NCBI GenBank assembly: GCA_949775045.1
Contig: OX459100.1
Span: forward strand, 2,379,436-2,443,435
DNA: 64,000 nt
Direction: 5' to 3'
From: Metridium senile
Taxonomy: Eukaryota > Cnidaria > Anthozoa > Actiniaria > Metridiidae
The stretch's first letter is position 1; the number at the start of each line of letters is the position of its first letter. Position numbers and translations under genes: made by a program. The notes beneath the pieces were generated by a model that was given only the letters and a program-made list of their open reading frames with translations, was not told the DNA's origin and did no database searches. Shown here one piece after another: positions 20,051 to 32,300 of the stretch.

Positions 20051-23000
20051 CTACTTGTCAGCAGGTATTGGAACATTCAAGCTGTTTGGGGTCCTTTGAA
20101 TGAGTTCCCTGGCACGTTTCTGGGCAATGACTGCTTCCTGGTGTGCACGCTCACCAGCAGCAGCGGCTTCCAACGCACGGTCTCTCGCTGCCGCTGCTCT
20201 GGATAGCGACATGTGAGATTTCTGTACAGAGACATCAGCAGCATGAAGTGCAGCTTCACAACTTATTTGAAGTCGCTGCTTGAACCGAGTAACAATAGAT
20301 TTTATTGAGCTGGGTTTCTTCACACGTGAAATGAAATTGTCATTTTCAAACTCTCCCTCCAATTTAGTATTATTAGGAAATGATGCAGCACCAAGGCCAT
20401 GTCTCATGTTTTCAATCCATTGTCCTACATAAGTGTAACCATCTGATGTCTCCAGAACACCGTAACCATGACGTTTGTCATTTTTCCACTCACCTTTGTA
20501 TAATTCTCGAACTAGTTTAACTGGTTTTGGCTTATCTTCAGCAACATTATTGTCCATTTCAGTGTCACTTTTTCGGTTTCCTTTTGATTTGCTATTTGGG
20601 AGGTCGCCGTTAACCTCATTGCTTGCATTGGACTGCCGAGAATTTGAACGACTGAAGTTTACATAATAGTCTTTTGGTTCTCTTTTGGCACTTCTAATGC
20701 CGTATCCGGATCTCATTCCCGTTTTCCATTGGCCATAATAATATCCTAAAAACAAATAAAAATAATTAGTTATCAATGTATAGAACTTTACCGCAAAGCA
20801 TCTAATCATATGCAAATGCCTGCGTGCAAGCCTTGCTCTGACACATTGAAAACAGTGGCTTATTTATATGGCGATTTTGTTCTATTTTGTTTTTATGTCA
20901 AAGTGAGGCTTGCTTGACAATGAAAGAGTTATCAGTAATTTGATCCCTGTGTTTGTGTAAGGGATTGTGGGATTGCCATGGGGCAAACATTGCAAGCAGC
21001 TAGAGAGAAATGTATGGAAGAATTTATAATTACATCTAAAAAAAGTGATTTGGAGATTAACATGTCATATATTTTGGCACCTATATCAATTTTATTATTA
21101 TTATTTATTTTTTTCGCACACAAAGAAAATAGTTTAAATACAAAAAATACATAATTATAAATATTATAGTTAATTATAACATAAAATAAATTAAATATCA
21201 CAGAAAAGGTGCCGGTGGACTGGAGTAACTAAAGTTTTCGAGCCAGTCCACCAGTAGATCAAACAAGTGGTGAAAAGATATCATTAGAAATTAGTGGAGG
21301 AATGTTTGTACGTCAAAAGTGTAAGCTCCTGCAATTAGGTGTATACCAATTTGGAAAAAGGATATCCAAGTGAATGGTGAATAGTCCCCAAAACAGTTCC
21401 CTGCACCATCTTAAAACATAGCTGATAGAGACCTTTTAACAATGATCTTACTGGACAATTATTCATGCGTCTCTATCATTGCAAGCTCAATGTTCGTCTT
21501 GCTTAGTTGCAAAGGCCTGGCTATACCTTTCAAGATCATTGGCGCAGGGAACTGTGAAGGGGACAATTGTAAAAGGTGATTGCATGACAAAAATATAAAA
21601 ACATACAAATGTGCAAGTTAGCACAGCTTCATAAATGATATATTAAAAGCTCTAAAATAATAACTATAAGATGGTTTGAAATAATCACCTCTGTATTTAC
21701 ACCTACTTGCAAAAAGGTTGTCATATAAATTTGAAGATTCAAAGTTAGTAGTTCGTGATTTAGTAAATTCACAAATTCAGAATATTAAATCATCGTCGAC
21801 GTCATCAGACTCGGAAAGCATCAAATATACGACGGACGATTTTTATTTTCACGGTTTAAATATCTTAAATTAATCAAAACCGTGACTGATCAAGCAGCGC
21901 CTGTTGATTGTAATGACGTCAGTGAAAATTTATTCTGAATCGGTGAATTTACTAAATCACGAACTACTAACTACTAACTTTGAATCTTCAAACTTCTATG
22001 ACAACTTTTTTGCAAGTAGGTGTATACTAAACAATAAATTATAATCCTGCTCAGGCTTGATGAATATTGGTGAATATAAACAACCTTGACCTTTATTTGT
22101 CTTGGATATTAATCCTCAATATTCAACTCGCCATCAGCAAATAATTGCTCAATAAAACTCATTAATAATTCAGGAAGATTTTCAAAAGAAAACATTAACA
22201 TAATGAGTGTAAATTTTGATACAGAAGCATCAATGATACTGGTATGAAGGACGTTTTGGATATAAATGCCTTGGCTAGATTTACTTTTATCTTTAAAACT
22301 TTTAATTAGTAAAAAGCGGAAGAACTAACTCAAACATTTGATAAGTAATATGTACATTATTTGTGTTGGATCTATTACAACGGCTCATCTGTGACTTGAC
22401 ATTGTAAATATCCATACAGATTGTCAACAAATATTGTATATATTGCACATAAAACACGACCAGATTGCAGGAACATCAACGCACATCACAACATTGAGGC
22501 AATAAATGCAACTCAGTCTTAGACATACATTCCTCAATTGCTAAAAACAAAAACGTCAGATTTATGCTGATTGTATTGAATTTGAACAATTCTCAAAAGC
22601 CATTGTACAAAATGATTGACACACAGACGCAAACGTATATCTATTGACTAGAAATGTATTTATAATAAATCTTAAATGTTTTATACATAAACTAAAGTTG
22701 ACAATTTGTGTGAACAATTCTTAAAATTTTCCAAAGCCATTGTATTTGATTGACACACAGGCACGAAATTGTATCTATTTTAACTATATCAAAAATGTAT
22801 TTTAATTTATATTAAATCTTGAATGTTTACAGTAATCCATAATCCATATAAGCAATATATTTTTGGCATTTTTGATTGCCGTCTTTTTGTGTAAAAAAAA
22901 CCGACTTTGGCTGTAAGCAGAAATATTGATTTAGATAATGATAACATTGAAGAGGATTTAAAAGGAAATATTTTCTATCAGCATGCATTTGTTGTTATAT

Positions 23001-23712
23001 AGTATATATAGTTGTTCGTGTTTTGATTGTCATTATTGACGTTCGCCATACTCCGTGTGGTGTCATCAAAATGATTTTTCTATGTGATTTCGATTGCGAA
23101 GTCGTAAAAATAATACGACGTCTATATAACTCGTCGCTTGTATACGGTTCGCAAAAATAAATGAAGCGTTACAAAACAATTACCAAACCATGCAAAAATT
23201 GATGACAACAAAAACACATTCAACTTCAAGGGCTAATCCTTACAATGTTCATTGTTAAAAAGGCTTTTATCGAAAATACGCGAATATTCAGCTATCTAAC
23301 GCTATCTTTATTGCGATATTATAGTAATATACCCACCATTATCGGCGTAAACTTCGATGCCATAACCTTCTTGAAGTCCAGAGGTCCAACTGCCTTCATA
23401 CCTAGCACCACTTTGTGATTTCTGGACGCCATATCTGGCTTTAAAACCTTCGTCCCATTCACCTTGATAAGTCCATTTACCTCGTATTTCACATCCAAGT
23501 CCATGCCTTCGTCCGTTTGTCCACTCGCCTTCAAATTTATGACCATTTGGCCAAACATATACGCCGCTTATTTCAAAGCCATTTTGCCACAAGCCTTCGA
23601 ATCTTGCTTGGCCTTTTGGACCAGTGCAAATTCCATAGCCCTGAGCTTTACCATTTCGCCATTCGCCACAATACGTTCCCCCATCGTCAAAATCAAAACG
23701 GCCGCCACTCAT
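20051..23712 (-). CDS. JPH-like: Junctophilin with eight MORN repeats, no visible C-terminal membrane anchor
   Basis: Exons 23337-23712 and 20051-20745 join in phase 1 to give 356 residues. The [12 protein letters not shown] start is diagnostic of junctophilins, which tie the ER/SR to the plasma membrane in excitable cells. MORN repeats 1-6 (about 12-148; [37 protein letters not shown]) are followed by a short Ser/Asn/Lys-rich joining region (about 150-203; vertebrate ones are longer) and MORN 7-8 (LYKGEW, YTYVGQW). An Ala/Arg/Glu-rich helix spans 270-343. The frame then stops at ...NVPIPADK. Family members normally run to 600-750 residues and end in an ER transmembrane helix; none is seen here. 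AATAAA on the minus strand at 19948-19953 fits a 3' end about 100 bases past the stop. Confidence 0.88.
21379..21570. mobile_element. 'CAGTTCCCTGC-CCATCTT' hairpin MITE, copy 2
   Basis: Termini AATAGTCCCC..CAGTTCCCTGC and GCAGGGAACTGTGAAGGGGAC match copies at 17003 and 32975. The left arm is shorter by about 30 bases than in the other copies. Confidence 0.85.
21698..22025. mobile_element. ACACCTACTTGCAAAAA-type hairpin element
   Basis: Ends 'tacacctacttgcaaaaagg' and its inverse. The body is a long palindrome of 'gttagtagttcgtgatttag' with a 'gacgtca' centre. The terminus matches 62380-62568, but the interior is unrelated. Confidence 0.85.
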
Positions 23713-24579
23713 TATAAGCTATATTGTGCATCGCTTTCCTGTAAAACGCTGTTTTTGCGATCAGACCAAACGCACGTTCAAAATGCTATCAACACAATCG
23801 GAGTTTCTGATCGTGAATCACATCTACGCATGCGCTGTGATCGGCTGCTATATTTATGCTTTTGGTCTATATTTACATTTCAACCGAGGCAAAAATATTT
23901 CCATCAAATTTTCAGTTTCTGCCTCGTTCCTCGCGATTTCGTCTAAATGTTATTATTTAAATCAATCGATAATTTAATAAGCAATAAAACAAGGCAAATT
24001 ACGGCAGCTACACAGAATTCAAAGTGACTTGGAAGCCGTGACATGACCTCAATGTCACTTGCGGTCACTCGCACGTACTGTTGTCAAATTTTAATTTTTC
24101 ATCCTCTTAGAAAGTCAAATATCTGCAGCACTAAAGACAGTTACGCTAGTATGACTATACCAAGGTATAATATTTGAAAACCACTTCAACAAAAACGCAA
24201 TAATATCAACAGATGTCAAATGGATTGCGTGACGTTTGAAATCGTGACAGTCACGTGACCAATAAGAGATAAGAGTGAAATATTTTGACAAGCTTTTGTC
24301 GGGATGTTTTTGATGTTACTGGGTATATCACGTGACCCCACTTGACCCGGTTTAGGGGGTTGGGTTGGGTTATCTTTTTAGATAGCTTTTAGCAGGATCG
24401 CTTTTTAAATACTCGGTTTAGACTTTTTACTCTGTGTGGTATGTTTAAAACAACGTTATAGTCTGTTCAGATCCTCACATTTGCCGCATTCTTGATAGAT
24501 AGCACACGGTCCGTGCGTTATATACTTCATAATTTAAATATGTTATATATTCTATTGTTTTAATGTGCACATACTTCAT
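23713..24579. other. Upstream region of the junctophilin gene
   Basis: Presumed promoter. The start codon context is ATAATGAGT. Several TGACATGACC/GTCACGTGAC-like GC-containing palindromes occur at 24036-24330 ('cacgtgac' at 24253 and 24329), which are E-box-like sites by sequence only. Confidence 0.4.
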
Positions 24580-24895
24580 ATACACCTATTTTAAAAATCG
24601 TTGTCGCATCCGAGCTACAGTCCACACTCTAAAGCCTGCAAAGGATGTCGGTTACATGGACTTTTAAGTCCATAAAAATTAAAAAATTAAAATTTGTGAT
24701 TTATTACACTTTTTTTTAAAGAAATATTTTTATTTATATCTACCACAACAACAACTTGTTATGGTCATATAAAACACAACCAAAATATGCTATGTATACT
24801 GTCGATAACAAGAGAAGAAATACCGACATCCTTTGCAGGCTTGAGAGTGTAGACTGTAGCTTTGTTTGCGACAACCATTTTTGAAATAGGTGTAT
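24580..24895. mobile_element. ACACCTATTTNAAAA-type hairpin element
   Basis: Complete copy with both termini ('tacacctattttaaaaatcg', 'tttttgaaataggtgta') and a body pairing 'gcctgcaaaggatgtcggt' with its inverse. Same interior as 17961-18245. Confidence 0.85.
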
Positions 24896-25202
24896 ACCTA
24901 CTGTCTGATATCATCATTGAGTCAGCTTCTTTTGTTCACTGGCGGTACGTCCTTCATATTCACCCAACTGAACAAAGGAACTAATCCAGGATAATATCCA
25001 GTTATCAACCTCCCGATATAAAACAGTTAACTATAGAGCAGATTTCGTATGACTATGAAAATCTCACAGTACCGACGAACGCGGTCAAGGCACGGCTAGA
25101 CATAATCCAAATTCTAGAAACACCACGGTCGCGGCAAAGTACGCACAAGGCACTCGACTTCGCCTCGGATTGATATCAGTCACGTATCTATTATCCGTAA
25201 CC

Positions 25203-25735
25203 TTGCTATACGTGGCTATACGTACCTGTAAGGGTCATTTTTACTCTGCTTTGTTGCTAAAAGTAAGCTTGGCTGGCAAGAACATCGCACACTCCGTACC
25301 TTATAGGGGTTCAAAGCAACAAGGAGGGGTGGCGAATGGTACCTTCAAAAACGCTAAGTCTCGGAGTCTCGAATTGTCTAAATTGTTGGTCTCAAAATCT
25401 CATTTTTTAAAAACGACAGTCTCGGAGTCTCGAATTACTTCCAAGGCTAATATGTTCTACGTTATGTTTACATTTCCGAAAAATGTATAATTTAAGCATA
25501 ATTAGATTAGATAGTAAGATGTTGTTGCAGTAAAATCTCGTTCTCGGAAAACGTAAAGCAAAAAATCTCGGTCTCGAATTTTGAAACCTCCATCTCGCCG
25601 TCTCGGAAAATCTCGGAAGCTAGGACCATTCGCCACCTCTACAAGGCTGTAATAGTTATTTTAATCTGTGCGTACCTTTTAGGAGTCGTCACTTGGACCA
25701 CAAAGGGAGTTCTCCCCCGGGATTATATTTGAGCT
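25203..25735. mobile_element. 'TACCTTTTAGG' repeat interrupted by a 316-bp element with a 6-bp target duplication
   Basis: 25203-25324 plus 25641-25735 align with the continuous sequence at 62790-62990. The intervening 25325-25640 has inverted ends AGGGGTGGCGAATGGT / ACCATTCGCCACCTCT and is bracketed by ACAAGG (25319-25324 and 25641-25646), which occurs once in the uninterrupted copy. The inserted element is full of 'gtctcggagtctcgaat' repeats. Confidence 0.85.
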
Positions 25736-26110
25736 GAGTTTATTTTGTTACCCGTAGGGAGGGAAGGGTGGGGGCGGCAGTACACAGGATAGCAAATTAA
25801 ATAAGCAAAATCCACTGAAAATCTATTGTTTGAATTCATTTGTAAAGATCACATTTTTGTGATCTTGTGAAAATTCCAAGACGCGTTTGGGCTACTTGTG
25901 TTTTTAAAGTCCAATTTATTAAAAACTTGTTCTATAAAATCAAGGTAACAAATTTCAAATGAATACTAATTAATGTGAAAAATACATGTATTCAGCTATA
26001 AGAAAATGTATACTTTTGAATGTATACGTATATGAGAAATATTTGGAGCGCAACTTTTAAATGTGCTCGACTAAAAAGTAATGTGACCGCGGCGAACGTC
26101 AACTTTTCGT

Positions 26111-26356
26111 AAAGGCCCGTTTACACTAGCAATTTTGTCACTCAATAAGCAATAAGAGCGGCGATTTCAATGGCGATTTTATCGCAGCTTTGTCGCCGCA
26201 ACTTTTAATACGCTCGAAATTTAGGAGAAAAAAATCGTAGCGAGTTGAGCTAAATTTCGAGCATTTTGAAAGTTGCGGCGAAAAAGCTGCGATAAAATCG
26301 CCATTGATATCGCCGCTCTTGTCGCGCGACAGAATTGCTGGTGTAAATGGGCCTTA
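26111..26356. mobile_element. 'AAGGCCC' hairpin MITE, copy 2
   Basis: Near-perfect palindrome ('gcgattttatcgcagctttg', 'aatttcgagc') with ends AAAGGCCCGTTTACACTAGCAATT. It ends 16 bases from the M13 peptidase stop codon, so it probably forms part of that mRNA's 3' UTR. Confidence 0.9.
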
Positions 26357-26371
26357 AAGTAACTGCTCTTT

Positions 26372-29300
26372 TCACCAAACTGAGCACTTCTTGCGTGGGT
26401 TCATTGGGCTGTTAACAGGGCACTGGAAAGCTTGAGAGAATTTCTCAAAGTTTGATAGAGAGCCGATGACCCTATGAAAGAAAAATGTTGGCTTGTACTA
26501 ATATGACAAAATGAAGTGAAAAGAGAAGGAAAGAGAAGAAAATAAAAACAAGTCAAAAGATAAATAAATAAATAATACATGAATAATACATGAATAATAA
26601 ATGATTTATACATGAAAATATTGATGAATTTACCAATTAATTATATTGTTATTAATAATTCAATAATACGCGCAAATTAACATATGCATATGATCAAATG
26701 CGCGTAATCAAATTAGAAAAAATCGTGAAAAGCTTTTGAATGTCTTGTGAATGACTGTAATCTTAATGGCAGACAATTAACTATTCATTCAAGTTACGAC
26801 TATGGTGTTACAATAAGCAGTTTCAAACATCTTTTATCAGTGAATACGTACCGATATTTCCCAGGTGAGTGTGTATCACGCAGCTGAGCCGCTGCACCCT
26901 TGTCAGTGAAAACGCCACACCATGTCTGTTTAAATTGATATTAAGAGAGTTAATATTAAAATGTCGTGCACTGTACAATCCCGGGGGGGGGGGGGGGGGG
27001 TACTCCCATATATCGTCTTTCGGGAAATACAGCACGTTTTCGCGGCATAAACAGGGTCCTAAACTGTAATAAACAGGGTCCCATTTTTATCCCTTGTCAT
27101 AAACAGGGTATACGAATTTGGGGTTTTTCTGTCATAAACAGGGTCACCGTTTTAGGATCCCAGCGGAACACTCCTACCCAAATCCTAGCGGAGTATCCCC
27201 CCCCCCCCCAATTGTGTGCAGTGGACAAAGGAGCATAGGCTTTGTAGTCGGCCTCTGCCATGATTAATTGTAATATATGGTGAGCTCGTGACTCATTATC
27301 AAAATTATAATACAAGATAAGAGTATTCTCGCTGCCAGGTCCTGTTCAGAGGACATAGGAGCAAGGATATTAAGAGTTTTCAGTTACCAAAGGCCTAAAG
27401 TCATTCTTAATAGAGGGTCCTGAAGGGGGGGAGGGGGGGGGGGGGGTCCGAATCCCATTTCCAAAAATCACATAATCCCATCAGTAAAATCACATAATCC
27501 CATCAGTTTTGTTCAAGTTTTCAATCCCATTCCCATTTTCTATTGTTCTTTTATTTGTAAATCCCAGTCCCAATGCATCAAAAACCCATTTTCCCAGTCA
27601 AAAAAGGCCAATCCCAGCTCCCATTTTACCCCTTCAGGACCCTCTTAATATATAAAACAAGAAGTATATATAAGTATACATATGTACAAATACATGTACA
27701 CATATATATACGGATCATAAATGTGATTTGATTGTACATAGATAATATAATAATATATTTATAATTAAATATTTTTCATTTGTGAATTCAAAAAGTAAGA
27801 TTTATAATTTTTCCGAAAAGAATAATAAGTATGCATGTTTTTAATAGTATAGGGAATTGAATGCCAGATGGTTGTTAAAGAGAATTTGAATGTGGAAATA
27901 CCATAGTTTTTTTGTTTTTTGTCCGTCCGTCCGTCCGTCAATCTGATTTACCTGGGCAAATCCAACAAAAAAGAGCTGATCAGGAGTCAGCTTGAGACCA
28001 GGAAGTATTTTTTCTGTTTTATTCCTCGCTGCCCATCGTTGGTAAGCCTAGTTAATTACAAACCAAAAAAACTTTTAAATTGTAATATGCGAATGAATTT
28101 GAATTGGTTAAATTAGAATAAAATACTGAAATACGCGTAATTACACATATTACAAAGAAGAAGAAGAAGACGGAAAAAAGGTAGTAGTAGAAGGAGGAGA
28201 AGAAGAAGATGAAGAAGACGATGAAGAAGACGAAGAAGACGATGAAGAAGAAGACGAAGAAGAAGACGAAGACGATGAAGAAGACGAAGACGAAGACGAA
28301 GAAGAAGACGATGACGATGACGATGACTAAGACGAAGAGAAGGAGAAGGAGAAGGAGAAGGAGAAGGAGAAGGAGAAGGAGGAGGAGAAGGAGAAGGAGG
28401 AGGAGAAGGAGAAGGAGAAGGAGAAGGAGGAGGAGAAGGAGAAGGAGAAGGAGAAGGAGAAGGAGAAGGAGAAGGAGGAAGAACTAGCATTGTTTTCAGA
28501 TGACAATCATGTTTCTATGCAAACGTACTTACATCGTAGGCAATTTTAATGCCACCATTGTCTGCGATGTTTTCATTAATTGTTAACGTGCCATTCACCT
28601 ACAGGAAATTGTAAAATTGATTACAAAATAAATAATAACAAAATTTATTAATCTGATATGTTTTATCCAAACAAATAACTTACATAAATATAACAAATAA
28701 GCAAAATACATACTCGCATACGTAATTAAACTGATTTAATTTGTGGCTACAAATACAGTCGATCCCAACGTTGTCCATGTAAAAAGAAGTTTATAAGTTA
28801 ACAAAAGTCGCGTGTCTCATTAATATGCGCGTGTGTGGAACAAGCCATAAAAACAGTGTAGAAAATGGCGACGGCGGGAAGTTCGAAACAGCTTTTAAAC
28901 AGTTTAGAAGTGCGGATTTTAGACGCGAAGAAAAAAGTAGCTATTTGACTAGAAGAAACTAATTTCGCAGTTCTGCCGGAGAGCGTCATAGAATTCCGCT
29001 AGTCACTAGCTAACTTTCTTCCGGACTTAGCAGATAATATTACTAAAGAATGTCTATTGGACAAATCATCAGAGCAAGGTCGAGGCATCTCTCAATATCA
29101 ACGACTTTTCGTCAACGTGTTTTCAATGTGCTATTGTATCTTATGCAAATTAAAAGCTCCGCGAGAGGAAATTGAATATTTAATTAGTTTTGTTAACTTG
29201 TAAACTTGTTTTTTATGGACAACGTTAATGGGATCGACTGTAATATAAATTAATAGACCATTTCATGGTTCTCATCGAGCAACCTCAGCCTCGATAGCGT

Positions 29301-32300
29301 GTAATATATTCTTTAGAAATCGTTAATAGAGTTCGCAATATATATGTACACATTACAAAACAATGGAACCACTTAAAAATTCCATGGGCTTGTAGTCAAA
29401 TTCTAAAGAATATATTATAGAATTTATACCTTTTTCCCATGAAATTTGTATTTGTTGTACTGATTAACAAGACAAGAAGACTTTTCTTTAAAATTGACAT
29501 CAGCTGAATCGGACCACCAGTTCTGCAAATTCCCGTCCTTGTTAAACAGTCGGCCTGGCAAGATGTAAAGGAATTAACATTTAGCGCGATAGCACGTGTG
29601 ACTTAAGTAAGGCGTTCTCTAAGTCAGAATGTCTTCTTATCATCTTTGCTAATGCGTCAATTTAGGAAATACTGAAGTAAGTAAGTAAGTAAACAAGTAA
29701 GAAAGTAAGTTAATAAATAAGTAAGCAAATGAGTAAGTAAACAAGTAAGTAAGCATATAAGTAAGTAAGTAAGTAAGTAAGTAATAAGTAAGCAAATAGG
29801 TAAGTAAGTGTATAAGTAATTAAGCAAGTTGCTTGCGTAAATCAGTCGGTCGACCCGGCGTCCGTCTCTTAGCCAGCCTGTTTTAAATAATGTATTTGTT
29901 GAAAAAGTGTGCATTTACACTCGATGTAGCCTACACTACATTTACGATCAGTAATGTTTAATAATGTTGAAATATATAATGTAGCGGTATATGAAATATA
30001 TATAATAGAGGTTGTAGATATACGTACCAGAAGAATCAAATCCATGGGCCAGCTCATGTCCTATAACCATTCCTATTGCACCATACTGCATATAGCTGAT
30101 CAATACAAAAACATATTAAATATATCTTTATAACATTTTTTTTATTAATTATGTCAAATGCTGCATACAACAGAGTACTGCAATCGTTGAAGACAACTAG
30201 CAAAGCACGAGGGACTAGTAGGGAGGGGAGTCCCAGCTAACAAGAACAAACCGCTGACCTGCTTGTCTCGGTTCTAACTAGCCTAAATTCCATTTAGGCA
30301 AATATAACATTTTTTTATTAATTATATCTCTCTCCACCAGAAGGCCCATCAGGTTATCTTATAACGTTTTGCTGCTAATTCATTCGGTCATTCATTTTTT
30401 ATTATTGTTTCATTCATTCCAAAGGAAAATAATAAACACCATACATACCTTGGGTACGCTGGATTGTAAAACGGTGACTGAAGGATTCCTGCGAGGTAAG
30501 CTAATAAATAAAACAAACATTAACAAAATCTGCTTATGCTCTTACGGACGTAGCACTTGATATTTAAAAAAAATGAACATGTGAGCAGAGTTGTGTGCCA
30601 AATATATTTAACAAAGAGGTCTGAGTCTGAGTCTGCCCAATAAGTAGGGCACTTGTAAGGTATTTTTTTACTAATTTATGTGGGACATGAAATTGCAAGT
30701 CATCTAGAATAAAGAACGTTTTCCACTTTCAATTCCATTTGCATTTTTTCTAAATTATTATCCAACTTTAAAAAAAAAAATTTAATATAACAGCAATTAT
30801 CAGGCAACAAAAATATCAATTACATCAAAATTGTTTCTATCCAATAGTATATTTATGTGCAGACCTATTACTTACTTATTGAGTTTACTTGTGGGCTATA
30901 AAATCCATTTACATTTGCAGGACTTGTTCCCTCCAACCAACTGCAAAAAATGTTATATATTATATATTATTTTTATTCCTTTATGTGTAACAAATCAAGC
31001 TCCTAAAGATACTGAGATCCTATATGAGAATCTAATAATCCGCCAGTGATTGACGCTTTCTGTCAACTTAGTTGTCAATGCTTCATTAGATACAGAACCG
31101 CACCAATCAGCAAGCAGCATTCAACAAACCAGGGGTATATTTGCAAGCTTTTTATTCGCTCGTCTCCCGCTCCACCCACTTCTGTATTTTGCACTTGTTT
31201 TGGGTTTCAGATCGGTGCATGAAACAGCTATCCAAAAATACCTTTTTCCCTTCTCCTAAAAGAAGCTCTTGCTACGCAGGTTAATATCATAACGAGATCT
31301 TTTAATCTACTTACGCATTCTTGTCCACGGGTTTTCGGTACATATTTATATTTCTCATTCTGTAGAAGCGGTTTGCGGCTCTGAAGTTTGAGAAAAACTC
31401 ATCTGTTACAGAGAGCTGCAAATAGAAACGAACACTTGATGACGATGATGATGATGATGGTGGTGGTAGTGGTGATGGTGGTAGTGATGGTGGTGATAGT
31501 TTTGATGCATGGGGATGGGAATGATGATAACGATTATAATGATGACGACGATGAAAATGATAGTCGCTATATGATGACCAAAATGATGATGATATTGATA
31601 ATGATTATATTGTGGCTGTGATAATGAAGGTGATGGCGACTGTGATGATGATGAAGACGATGATGATGATTATAGTGATGATGATATAATAATGATAACT
31701 AAACTCGACAATGATGACTATAATATATATCTATATACACCTAATTGTAAAAATGATGTCACATGAAAAAAGAACATTAGTAATTTAGTAAGAAACTAGA
31801 CGCTCTTAGAGAGCTCACATGGAGCTTCTATAATAGATGTCAGAACGTAAAGCGCTATAATTGGTAGAGCTACCGGAAGCCGCGCTAATACCGGAAGCCA
31901 ATTTGAAGCCCAAGACACGAAGAAAGCTCCCCATTTTTAGACATCAAGCTTTCCTTCGGAAGCTCGATGTATTAACATAAGAAAGAGTCCAACTTTAGTG
32001 ATCTTCTTTTGTCTTTTAATTAATTCCCTCCCCATCTAAACAACAAAAGTCAGGACAACGTTCTTGCAATTAGGTGTACATAATAACAAGCACCGTACAA
32101 CTTACAGTTTTATAACGTTCTTCCAGCTTTTTGGGATCCTTTATGTACGATGGGTAGCCAATGAATATCCTAATAGCGAGAGCCTGTATATAATATTTAG
32201 ATTATTTTCATATAAAGAAAATAATTAGAAAAAAAAAAGAAATATAAGTTCCCATGGGGAGTAGGAAGGAACAGAGGAATGAAAGGAGGAGGAAGTAAGG

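Larger units (their letters stand above)
20746..23336 (-). other. Junctophilin intron
   Basis: One 2.6-kb intron (donor G|GTGGGT, acceptor TTTTTAG). It contains the MITEs at 21379-21570 and 21698-22025 and a lone ACACCTA-type end at 21331-21346. Between 22026 and 23336 I see only AT-rich sequence with a duplicated 'ttgacacacag..cg' stretch (22616 and 22751). Confidence 0.7.

Noticed and set aside
28209..28487. Long Lys/Arg open frame.
   Set aside because: It is a by-product of the GAA/GGA purine tract inside an M13 intron.
30449..30526. Alternative acceptor CTCGCAG at 30491-30497 for M13 exon 13.
   Set aside because: It would drop the conserved A-G-I-L-Q-type block; the TTTATTAG acceptor with exon start 30500 restores the family sequence and phase.
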